NCBI GenBank assembly: GCA_026770585.1
Contig: MU646712.1
Location: 245,588 to 276,607, forward strand
DNA length: 31,020 nucleotides
Source of the DNA: Baffinella frigidus
Lineage: Eukaryota > Cryptophyceae > Cryptomonadales > Baffinellaceae
Reading direction: 5' to 3'
Of the stretch, positions 23,291-30,855 are shown piece by piece (the first letter of the stretch is position 1; the number at the start of each line of letters is the position of its first letter). The translations under genes were made by a program, and so were the position numbers. The notes under the pieces were generated by a model. It was not told the origin of the DNA and did no database searches. It worked only from the letters and a program-made list of their open reading frames with translations.

Positions 23291-23547
23291 GAGGAATAGG
23301 CACCTGCGGCACCTTTTAGGCCGAGGCCTACACCCTAAGCCTTAAACTCTAAACCCTAAACCCTATTCCCCGGACACTGTCGTGTCAGTACCTCTCATTC
23401 CGTGAGTCATACTGGGTCAACACAAGAACCTGCGGTGGTGCACACCTTTGGAGCCTTGGGACTCAGGCCGAGGCGGTTTAGGGTTTAGGGTTTTGGGGTT
23501 TAAGGTTTCAAGGTTTAGGGTAACAGGCACCTTTGGAGCCTTAGGAC
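23291..23547 (-). repeat. three copies of a GCCTGAGTCCTAAGGCTCC block
   Basis: On the minus strand, GGCCTGAGTCCTAAGGCTCC then AAAGGTG appears at about 23525-23555 and 23447-23475, with a shortened copy at 23298-23330. They are decoys of the 3' end of the last exon of the minus-strand gene and its flank, spaced by TTTAGGG repeats. Confidence 0.8.
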
Positions 23548-23593
23548 TCAGGCCGAGGCAGAAACTGTCGTGTTGTGCTCGCCCCTGATCTCC
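23548..23593 (-). CDS. last exon (EIRGEHNTTVSASA, stop)
   Basis: Acceptor tcttggcag. Completes Arg and reads EIRGEHNTTVSASA then TGA. Damaged copies with the same acceptor context (GTGTGTGYTGGCAG, GGAGATCAGGGG) lie upstream at 23675-23705 and 23771-23805, and weaker ones at 24065-24170. Confidence 0.7.
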
Positions 23594-25204
23594 CTGCCAA
23601 GAGAGAAAAGTGCGTTTGTTACGGACACGAAGGGGTTAGCTCCAAAGGCATGTGTTCCCTTCCGTGAAGGCCTTAAAGTTATTGCCCCTGATCTCCCTGC
23701 CAACACACACGAAAGGGTCAGCCCCAAAGGCACCCCTGCACTGTGAGCGATCCCCGGCAGTACAGGGGTACCTCAGCTGCCCCCTGATCTCCCTGCCAGC
23801 ACACACGAGAAGAAGAGTGTGTGTATATAAACGTTATGGATCATACGTAATTGTAAAGAAAGTGTGTAGTACATTTCGTGTAGTGAATTGTGGGGTAAAT
23901 TTCGGGACCAACATGGCCACCATTCACGCCAGATTCTTGGAAGGGGTTGCCAAAAGTCAATTTTCCCCGAAGGCAGTGGTTCTCAAAAGTCAGAGTCCTA
24001 TCCTGTAAGGTTCTAAAAAATTCAACCCCCTCCTGGGCTCTGGCGTGGATGCATTCCCGGGACGAGGCAAACGCGCTGATCTCACGGTGGCCCCTGCCCT
24101 CACTGCCTGCACACACGGAATGAGGCGCATGCACGGATCTCACGGTGACCCCTGCCCTCACTGCCAACACACACGGAATGCAGCGCATGCACCAGCAAAC
24201 GTGGTCAGGCCAGTAGGACCAGGCTGTCCGTGCGGAACAACACAGGCACTGTGTCCGTGGCTGAGTCTAGGGTTCAGGGTTTAGGGTTTAGGGTTCAGGG
24301 TTCAGGGTTTAGGGTTTAGGGTTCAGGGTTCGGGGTTTAGAGTTTAGGGTTTAGGGTTTAGGGCTTAGGGGTCAGGGTATAGTGTTTAGGGTTTAGGGTT
24401 ATAGGGTGAACGGTGTAGGGTGTAGGGTGTAGGGTGTAGGGTGTAGAGTTTAGGGTGTAGGGTGTAGGGTGTAGGGTGTAGAGTTTAGGGTGTAGGGTTT
24501 CGGGTTTCGGGTTTCGGGTTTCGGGTCTCGGGTCTCGGGTTTCGGGTTCCGGGCCTCGGGTCTCGGGTCTCGGGTTTCGGGCTTCGGGTTTCGGGTTTCG
24601 GGTCTCGGCTTTCGGGTCTCGGCTTTCGGCTTTCGGGCGTCGGGCTTCGGGCTTCGGGTTTCTAGTTTCGCATTTCGGGGGTTTAGGAGTGTACCGGAGA
24701 GAGGCGAGGGCGTCGTCGAGAGTGCGCCGCACCTTGTGCTGCGCCATAGGACCTTAAAAAAATCACAAAGAAACGCATCAGGAATTCAGCCAGGACGCAC
24801 CCCAACCCCGCCCTTTGAAAAACAACCCCCGGGGGGGGGAGCAACACGCACGCACAAAATGACACTCCTGGGCGCAAAACAAGGGAGGCTGTCGATCCCG
24901 CGAATATTCCCGGAGGTGGGAAGCGTTCAGGGAGCATCACGCTTGCACAAAACAAAACAAAACTGTGCAGGAGGGAAGCTGAGGAGACCTGAGGAGAGTA
25001 GCACGCTACCTCTGGGGGCACACGCTTGCACAAAACCGCACTTCGGCGTGAAGGAGGGGGCTTTGCAGACCTGTGAAGCACGCGACCTCGGTGGCGTGAC
25101 ACGCGATGTCGAGCGCGCTCGAGAGAGAGAGAGCGAGAGAGAGTGTGCGCGAGAGAGAGAGAGAGAGAGAGAGCAGGGGAGAGAGAGGGAGGGAGGGATG
25201 GAGG

Positions 25205-25235
<31 letters not shown>

Positions 25236-27099
25236 GTAGCACGCGACCTTGGCGGCGTGGCATGCGATGTCGAGCGCGCTCGAGAGAGAGGGAGAGAGGG
25301 AGGGAGAGAGAGCGCGCGCGCGCGCTCGCGAGAGAGAGAGAGAGAAAGAGAGAGAGAGACCTGCGTAGCACGCGACCTCGGCGGAGTGGCACGCGATGTC
25401 GAGGGCGCTCTTCTCAAGATCCACCTTGAAAAGCTCCATCTGCCCCATGGTCTGCAGTAGGGTGTAGGGTTTGGGGTTTGGGGTTTGGGGTTTGGGGTTT
25501 GGGGTTTGGGGTTTGGGGTTTGGGGTTTGGGGTTTGGGGTTTGGGGTTTGGGGTTTGGGGTTTATATCAACGTGCTGGCACTTAAAATGGCGCAGGATCG
25601 GTGCGTTGCAGAGTGGCCGGAGGGACATTGGGGGGGGGGTCGAGACCTTTTTGATGCTGTCCATGTTGATGCTGGTCCTGGTTTAGGGTTTAGGGTTTAG
25701 GGTTTAGGGTTTAGGGATTAGGGTTTAGGGTTTAGGGTTTAGGGTTTGGGGTTTAGGGTTTGGGGTTCAGGGTTTAAGGTTTGGTGTTTAGTGTTGAGGG
25801 TGTAGTGTTTAGGGTTTAGGGTTTAGGGTTCAGGGTTTGATGTTTAGGGTTTAGGGTTTAGGGTTTAGGGTTTAGGGTTCAGAGTTTAAGGTTTAGAGTT
25901 TAGGGTTTAGTGTTTGGGGTTTAGGGTTTAGGGTTTCAGGTTTGGGGCTTTCCTGTCGAACATTCCTTCGATTGCGGCGGTCCACTCCCGGGACTCCTTC
26001 CTGCCAGTACACGGCGGGTCACGCGTGCCGCAAACACATACATACATACATACATACATACATACATACATACACACACGCACACCTTCCTGCGCAGCGC
26101 ACAGCGTGTCGCGCGTGCCGCAAACACGGCGCTGGCTCGCCACAAGTTGCCGTGCGGCGAGCGCGCAAAAACGCCCAGCAGGCGCTGTGTTGCATGGAGC
26201 CTCGCTGCGTTGCGACCATCAGCACGAGCACAAACTGGAGCCGGGGCGCACTTTTCGTTCTCGCGGTTGTCGGGTTCGACGTGGATCTCCTCCGGCATCG
26301 CGCGAGGCGGCGGCGCTGCGGCAGCTGGGAGCTTCTTGGGGGCTGGAGGCTTCGGGGCGTTCGGGGCGAGCGCGGTGGTGCTCGCAGCCAGCTTGGGCGT
26401 CCCAGCCTGCGCCCCCCCGAGCATTGGCGCCCTGCCCGGGAATTCCATGGCCCGCTTGGAAGGGACCTCCCGGGCAGGCGAAGGGGAGGTGCCGACCACC
26501 GGGGAGGTGCCGACCACCGGGGAGGCGCCGACCACCGGCTTGAGCAGCACAAGCGGCTTGCGGAGCGAGATCTTGGGCTTCTCCTGGACCCTCGGGGCCA
26601 GCAGCGGCAGCTGCGCTGCCGGCGGCTGAGAGAGCGGGGTGTCCTGCGGCGGATGAAGAGGGGGCCTGTCGATAAGGCGCGAGCGCGGCGCCTCAGCAGG
26701 CGCCGCCTGGGGAGTAGAGACTTGCGGCGGGAGAAGGTCCTCAGCCGGAAGAGGGTCCTTGGACTTGAGGCGGGAGGAGCTGTTCCCGGGGTCGAACATG
26801 TCGGTGTCGGCGTCGGTGGATGCGCTGCGGCGGGACGTGATGAGGGGAGTCTTGGGCCTCGAAGAAGCCCTCGGATCCAGCCGCGGCTGCGCTGCCGGCG
26901 GCGGAGAGAGGGGGGTGTCCTGCGCCCCAAACGAGAAGAGGCTTGACGCGCCTGCGCCAGGGCTGGGGTCCCCAAAGCTGAAGGCGGCGGGCGCGCCTGC
27001 GCCAGGGCTGGGGTCCATGAAGCTGAAGGCGGCCTCGGCCGGCGCGCTCTGGGAGGGCTGAGACTCCTCGTACGCGGCAGCAAAATTGAACATGCTCAT
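23548..27099 (-). CDS. Pro-rich protein with FSF repeats and helical C-terminus, 6 exons, 373 aa
   Basis: Exons on the minus strand: 27099-26252, 26000-25953, 25677-25647, 25451-25361, 24752-24695, 23593-23548. They total 1122 bases in one frame from ATG to TGA. Residues 1-60 hold FNF and three FSF repeats at 15-residue spacing (25, 40, 55) within FSFGDPSPGAGA-type units. Residues 60-280 are Pro/Ala/Ser-rich and probably disordered, with two DTPLSxPPAAQ and three VVGxSP repeats. Residues 283-373 look helical: EWTAAIEGMFD, MDSIKKTMGQMELFKVDL, SALDIACHSAEVACY, RRTLDDALASLREIRG. FxFG repeats followed by a helical region recall some nucleoporins, but I cannot assign a family. The junction 25953/25677 seems to use a GA donor. 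Every small exon has decoy copies beside it. Confidence 0.75.
23675..23810 (-). pseudogene. two decoy copies of the last exon 5' end
   Basis: Each reads TGTGTGYTGGCAG/GGAGATCAGGGG on the minus strand, then diverges. A family C terminal fragment (TACAGGGGTACCTC) sits between them and the next unit at 23760-23773. Confidence 0.85.
23811..24040. other. intron segment
   Basis: Contains GTGTGTAGTACATTTCGTGT, related to the TGTGTAGTAATTTTC motif of several TIR elements, but no TIR pair was found. Confidence 0.4.
24041..24200 (-). repeat. tandem 60-65 bp units related to the last-exon acceptor
   Basis: CCGTGTGTG..GGCAGTGAGGG then CAGGGGYCACCGTGAGATC occurs twice (24060-24115 and 24122-24178) on the minus strand. 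It shares the GTGTG..GGCAG acceptor context of the last exon. Confidence 0.75.
24265..24680 (+). repeat. TTTAGGG, TGTAGGG, then TTTCGGG array
   Basis: Three heptamer variants occur as successive blocks: TTTAGGG/TTCAGGG (24268-24400), TGTAGGG (24410-24495) and TTTCGGG/TCTCGGG (24496-24670). The blocks are homogenised separately. Confidence 0.95.
24695..24752 (-). CDS. exon 5 of the Pro-rich gene
   Basis: Acceptor ttttttaag, donor CTCCG/gtacac. Reads PMAQHKVRRTLDDALASL plus CG, helical. An upstream in-frame Met exists but the phase fits the preceding exon, so I treat it as internal. Confidence 0.7.
24985..25290 (-). pseudogene. three decoy copies of exon 4, separated by (CT)n
   Basis: Minus strand: 25225-25283 (reading SALDIACHAAKVACYA), 25072-25124 (SALDIACHATEVACFT) and 24990-25030 (EVACYSPQ only). 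The first two are each followed by a donor-like CAG/gtctc or CAG/gtctg and separated by CT microsatellites. Confidence 0.9.
25119..25360 (+). repeat. three (GA)n microsatellites between exon copies
   Basis: At 25119-25175, 25208-25230 and 25284-25360. On the sense strand of the gene they are CT-rich, directly after each donor copy. Confidence 0.95.
25361..25451 (-). CDS. exon 4 of the Pro-rich gene
   Basis: Acceptor ctactgcag, donor CGCAG/gtctct. Reads TMGQMELFKVDLEKSALDI and ACHSAEVACYA plus G. It is the only one of four copies with an acceptor and full length. Confidence 0.82.
25456..25562 (+). repeat. TTTGGGG perfect array (about 14 units)
   Basis: GGGTTTG repeated without change for about 100 bases, close to the acceptor of exon 4. 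Confidence 0.97.
25647..25677 (-). CDS. exon 3 of the Pro-rich gene (31 bases)
   Basis: Acceptor taaaccag, donor AAAAAG/gtctcg. Completes Arg and reads TSINMDSIKK. Both neighbours are in phase. Confidence 0.7.
25681..25945 (+). repeat. TTTAGGG array
   Basis: G-rich heptamers on the plus strand filling the intron between exons 2 and 3 of the minus-strand gene almost completely. Confidence 0.96.
25953..26000 (-). CDS. exon 2 of the Pro-rich gene
   Basis: Acceptor gtactggcag. Reads KESREWTAAIEGMFD plus AG. The donor appears to be GACAG/gaaagc (GA). No GT or GC nearby keeps the frame. Confidence 0.65.
26036..26078 (+). repeat. (TACA)n microsatellite
   Basis: About ten CATA units in intron 1 of the Pro-rich gene, flanked on both sides by GTGCCGCAAACAC (26027-26039 and 26117-26129), and next to a decoy of the exon 2 acceptor (GCGCAGGAAGGTGTGC on the minus strand, 26085-26100). 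Confidence 0.95.
26252..27099 (-). CDS. exon 1 of the Pro-rich gene (848 bases)
   Basis: ATG at 27099-27097, donor GAAAA/gtgcgc. High GC. It opens MSMFNFAAAYEES and contains the FSF, DTPLS and VVGxSP repeats. The upstream in-frame Met near 27213 would add a low-complexity segment; I prefer the one before MFNF because the repeat region begins there. It is the only long exon in the window. Confidence 0.78.
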
Positions 27100-27665
27100 T
27101 TTCGGAGCGACGACGAGGAACTCGAGCGCCCGCAGATGCTCCTGAAGACCCCCCCTCCCCCCTCCTCTTCCAGCGCAGTCGGGAGCGACGCCGCTCCTTC
27201 TCTCCTCCGTCACGCGCTACCACTCCACACGTCGCCACTGCCTCGGAACCCTTTGCGCGCTCTTCCCTGCAACAGCTCTGGATGGGGGGGGGTATTTCAT
27301 GTGTGTTCTTGGAGTCGTTTTTGCGTTCTTGGAGCCGTTTCTCCACATTTGGCCGTGATGGCCCCTGGCTCACTGAAAAACCTGAAGAAATTGACTTGAA
27401 AATAAACCCCCCTAGATCTGCATGGCGATTCTTTTTTCCGGGAGGTCGGAGGGCCACAAAGCCAGCTCTTCCTTTGTCTCGCCCCGCGCATCTCTCTTTC
27501 CGCGTGCAGGGCGCACGTCTGATCAACGCAACTGCGGCCCATTGGACATCAGGGTGGTCTTCCAATGAAACTCATCACGCATCACTCCGGGCGTGATGAG
27601 TTTGCGGGCGTCACAAACTGAACAGGCAGGTTATTTCCCCCGCTGACGGAGACGCGCCACCTCAG
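27100..27665. promoter_or_regulatory. upstream region of the Pro-rich gene, possibly bidirectional
   Basis: No telomere-like array. Holds a TIR-like stretch 27285-27418 (GGGGGGGTATTTCA to TTGAAAATAAACCCCCC) with GTTCTTGGAG..CGTTT twice, and a 12-base hairpin AACTCATCACGC/GCGTGATGAGTT at 27566-27601. The promoter role is inferred from position. Confidence 0.4.
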
Positions 27666-28832
27666 ATGGTGCGAAAGGACCTTCCTCAACGCGCGCTCCT
27701 GCAGCCCCCCCAGAGAGCGTGGGACCGAGGTCTGGGCCTGCTGCAGCACAAACGGAGAATCTGGCTAGGAGCTAGGATGCCCCTGTACATTTGGAGTAGC
27801 CTGCGAATCTCTGAGGACGTCTTGCATTTTTTTCATCAGGAATACTGGGTTCGTGGTAAAAATCCGTCAACTTTGCAGCGGGAAAGAGCCTGTTCTCAGC
27901 AAAATGGTGAGACCGAATCAGACTGGGACAGAGCTAGCATACAGGGGTCACGCGCGACAAGGACTCGCACAACCTTAGACTCCTGTGGAGCCCTAGGGTT
28001 CCACTGTGACCTATTCCTAGAGGCCTAGGACCCCCTAGAGACGGTCTGTGTAAATATTCTGGAGTACCAGGCAGTTCCTCCGGGGAAAGGTATTTTTCTG
28101 TCAGAAATTGGCAATGAACATTGTTACACAATTGGGTCGTACTAGTAATAGTGAAGATTTTGTGTAGTAATTTTCAAAACCCTAAACCCTAAACCCTAAA
28201 CCCTAAACCCTAATCCCTAATCCCTACAGCCTAAACCCTACACTCTACACCCTACACCCTACACCCTAAAGCCTCAACCATAAACCCTGAACCCTAAACC
28301 ATAAACCATAAACCCTAAACCCTACACCCTCAACCCTCAACCCTCAACCCTACACCCTACACCCTACACCCTACACCCTAAACCCCAAACCCTAAACCCT
28401 AAACCCTACACCCTACACCCTAAACCCTGAACCCTGAACTCTGAACCCTGAACCCTGAACCCTAAATCCTGAACCTTGAACCCAAACCCCTAAACCCTGA
28501 ACCCTGAACCCTAAACCCTGAATCCTAAACCCTCAACCCTAAAGCCCAAAGCCCAAACCCTACACCCTGAACCATGAACCCTGAACCCTAACCCCCCCCC
28601 AAAAAACCCTGAAACCCTAAACCAATTAAGTCAACCAGATACACCTCATAAGTGTGCTGAGGGTGTTCATGTTTTGTTTTTGATGGGCACATCAAAAAAG
28701 AGCTTCTAGTGCTCGACGCTTGAGCCACATTACTGGCTGATGTGATTCGAAAGGAAGAATGGCCTTCCTACAGAACAAGTTCAGGTGCCCGCCTATGTTG
28801 GGAGCTCGAAGAACCTAAAGGACCTAAAGGAC
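27666..28832 (+). CDS. possible 5' end of a plus-strand gene (weak)
   Basis: Candidate exon 1 at 27666-27729 reads MVRKDLPQRALLQPPQRAWD, donor GAG/gtctgg, 64 bases. Candidate exon 2 at 28774-28832, acceptor cctacag, reads QVQVPAYVGSSKNLKDLKD. The phases fit (1 + 2). The 28.2-28.6 kb CCCTAAA array between them has the sense polarity seen in the other genes. Family not recognised. Confidence 0.3.
27835..27937. mobile_element. right end of a family E-type element
   Basis: Ends TCAGACTGGGACAGAGCTAG, matching inverted 17480-17500. The left end was not found. Confidence 0.6.
28077..28175. mobile_element. family G copy 3, right end replaced by CCCTAAA
   Basis: GGGGAAAGGTATTTTTCTG on the left and TGTGTAGTAATTTTC near the right. 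The right terminal repeat is missing exactly where the telomere-like array begins. Confidence 0.8.
28176..28622 (+). repeat. CCCTAAA/CCCTACA/CCCTGAA array
   Basis: About 440 bases of C-rich heptamers in blocks of different variants. Confidence 0.96.
28774..28832 (+). CDS. exon-like segment (VQVPAYVGSSKNLKDLKD)
   Basis: Acceptor-like cttcctacag and donor-like AAGGAC/gtgtgt. A similar copy lies inverted at 29808-29852, reading EPVPVSAYVGSLKNL. Conservation at the protein level in two copies suggests coding origin; which copy is functional is unclear. Confidence 0.4.
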
Positions 28833-29020
28833 GTGTGTCGGAAACTCCGGAACAACACACACGTGACCAAAATTATCATTCTTCAACAAATTTTGATGTG
28901 TACCAGTCGCGTCCAAAAACCAAGGTCGGAATGGCTCATACCACCCAGCGGACTTCGAAGGAATTGTGAATATCCCCAGAAGGGAGTACGAGCTAGCGGT
29001 ACTGAACGCGTAGAGCCACT

Positions 29021-29188
29021 CCGATGCCTTGGTTTAAATGCCGGGTTATACACTCGCGTCCAGGTTTGTACAGGGCTGGTCACGTTACCTGCGAAGTATT
29101 CGCGGGCAACGTGACTAATTCCAGCACATAAATTCTAAAAGAGATTTTACCTTGGACACATACAATTTGCATGAAAAGGTCACGGTCC
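29021..29188. mobile_element. family K copy 2 (168 bp)
   Basis: GGTTTAAATGCCGG and CTCGCGTCCAGGTTTGTACA as in 15618-15787; the hairpin arms are more diverged. Confidence 0.85.
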
Positions 29189-29201
29189 GGTTTCAACTCA
29201 A

Positions 29202-29343
29202 CCCTACTGTAGGGTCCTAGGGGGGCGCGCTTTCTTATGAGCGAGGTGCCGCTGTACCTCGCTCAAGAGAAACTGCCTCCCCCTGGAACCCTGCCGTAGG
29301 CCTACATTTATGGGCCTACTGTAGGGTCCTAGGGGGGGGCGTT
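29202..29343. mobile_element. two partial family C copies, overlapping
   Basis: A right half (29202-29255) ending GAGCGAGGTGCCGCTGTA runs into the left end of a second copy (GTACCTCGCTCAAGAGAAAC), whose right end is lost at 29343. Confidence 0.88.
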
Positions 29344-29388
29344 AAGCTTCCGTGAGGGTGCAGCAGGTCCTTGGGGCTAAGGGACTCC

Positions 29389-29545
29389 TAGATCCGTCCG
29401 AGTACAGTTGGGCACGTCGATATTTCGCCCCCCCCCCAAAATTTCCCAGGTGAATTTCATGGGGGGGGGGGGGGGTCAAAATTCACCTGTGAAATTTTGG
29501 GGGGGGCGAAATATCGACGTGTCCAACTTTACTCGGACAGAGCTA
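29389..29545. mobile_element. TIR element, family E copy (157 bp)
   Basis: The ends are TAGATCCGTCCGAGTAC and an inverted TAGCTCTGTCCGAGTAAAG, extending to GTCGATATTTCGCC. It shares the internal palindrome GGTGAATTTCATGGGG with 13924-14078. Confidence 0.88.
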
Positions 29546-29682
29546 TGACTCATGCTTGTGTCCTCCCACCAGCCCACGAAGGAGGGAAAACGTTGTTTTT
29601 TACAATGTCTAATGAATGAATAAGCACGCCAGCGGTCGGCCTTGACGGAAGGTCAGGGGAGACGGGGACCCTGTAGCTCCTT

Positions 29683-29803
29683 TTCAGGGGTATCTCGCTC
29701 ATAAGAAAACGTCCACCTCCTAGGACCACCATAGGGCTCTAAGCATAGGCCTACTGTAGGGTCCTAGGGGGGGGCGTTTTCTCATGAGCGAGGTACCCCT
29801 GTA
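29683..29803. mobile_element. family C copy 6 (121 bp)
   Basis: Complete, with CTCGCTCATAAGAAAACG and its inverted partner. Inserted next to the inverted exon-like copy at 29808-29852. Confidence 0.95.
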
Positions 29804-29807
29804 GGTT

Positions 29808-29852
29808 CTTCAAGCTCCCAACATAGGCGGACACTGGAACTGGTTCTGCAGA
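29808..29852 (-). pseudogene. inverted copy of the exon-like segment at 28774
   Basis: Minus strand, after ttctgcag: AACCAGTTCCAGTGTCCGCC, then TATGTTGGGAGC. Its 3' end is cut by element C6. Confidence 0.7.
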
Positions 29853-29876
29853 AAAGGCCTGCTTCCGGGCTAGTAG

Positions 29877-30269
29877 AGAGAGATTGATAATTTATTGCCA
29901 AACAACCAGCATCAGCACCGCACATGCTACGCATTGTGCCACTTACTGTACCCCGTGTCGGCCGCTCATACGAGCCTTTTCCGGATGGATTCTAACTCCA
30001 CCTCCTACAGGCTAGGCGAGAAGATCCGTGGGGACGTCGACTTGCCAGACGCCAGGCCGCCCGGACGCCTGGACCCCTCGTTGGAACCATTTGGGCTGCG
30101 ACACGGCCGTCAGAAACTTGCCGATGTCTTCTTGCCTGTAGGAGGTGGAGTTAGAAACCATCCGGGAAATGCTCGTGTGAGCGGCCGACACGGGGTACAG
30201 TAAGTGGCACAGTGCGTAGCATGTGCGACACTGACGCTGATTGTTTGGCAATAGATTATCAATCTCTCT
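29877..30269. mobile_element. 393-bp foldback element with arms of about 133 bp
   Basis: Arms start AGAGAGATTGATAATTTATT and pair with the right end. They include TGCCACTTACTGTACCCCGT. Arm identity is roughly 90 percent by eye. The spacer of about 125 bases (30012-30136) has no recognisable coding sequence. Confidence 0.93.
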
Positions 30270-30299
30270 TCTCGCCTGCCAGGGGGGAAGCGCCGTGTT

Positions 30300-30375
30300 G
30301 TTAAGGGTTTAGGGGGGCTTCTGTTTTAGGGTCCAGGGTTTAGGGTTTAGGGTTCAGGGTTTACGATTGAGGGAT
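30300..30375 (+). repeat. TTTAGGG/TTCAGGG short array
   Basis: G-rich heptamers between the foldback element and family C copy 7. Confidence 0.88.
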
Positions 30376-30496
30376 TACAGGGGCACCTCGCTCATAAGAA
30401 AGCGCACCCCCCTAGGACCCTACAGTAGGCATATGCCTAGGGCCCTATGGCGGTCCTATGGAGGGTGTAGTTTCTTATGAGCGAGGTACCCCTGTA
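30376..30496. mobile_element. family C copy 7 (121 bp)
   Basis: TACAGGGGCACCTCGCTCAT to ATGAGCGAGGTACCCCTGTA, complete. Confidence 0.95.
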
Positions 30497-30855
30497 GAGT
30501 GGGGGCAGGACCTGGCCACGCCCCGCGCTTCAAATGCTGCACTCACTCCCGCACGGAGGGCTCTTGGGGGGGGTATTCAAAAGTCATTTTTCAAGGGAAA
30601 ACGGCATTCAAAAGGTAATTTTATAAAGGAAACGGCTCCAAGAACGGGCCAATGGCTCCAAGAACAGGCCTGGAATACCCCGCGCTCCCGCTGTGAGCCT
30701 CGGTCAGACAGGTCGCGAGCCTCGGCAATGGGCTAGGTCGCGAGGCTCTAGTTGACTGATGTGATGACCTGCTCTCCTCGACCGGTGCGCTCCCAGGAGA
30801 GCTCTCCTCGAGCTTCAAAGCGGCGGGCGTGGCCAAGCTGGGCCCCGATGCGCTC
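30497..30855. other. unassigned segment with a TIR-like stretch
   Basis: 30568-30680 has ends GGGGTATTCAAAAG and an inverted GGGGTATTCCAGG and contains GGAAACGGCTCCAAGAAC, related to 27285-27418. A possible coding fragment at 30789-30858 (reading SSSFKAAGVAKLGPDALPG) is unconfirmed. Confidence 0.45.

Noticed and set aside
24683-25664. Long minus-strand frames rich in SLSLSL and plus-strand frames rich in RERERE
   Set aside because: They run through GA/CT microsatellites. Only the short parts matching exons 4 and 5 of the Pro-rich gene are coding or decoy.
25942-26946. 334-codon plus-strand open frame and 354-codon minus-strand frame over the Pro-rich exon
   Set aside because: Overlapping frames in GC-rich DNA. 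The chosen frame is the one that begins MSMFNF, shows FSF repeats at regular spacing and splices in phase to five further exons.
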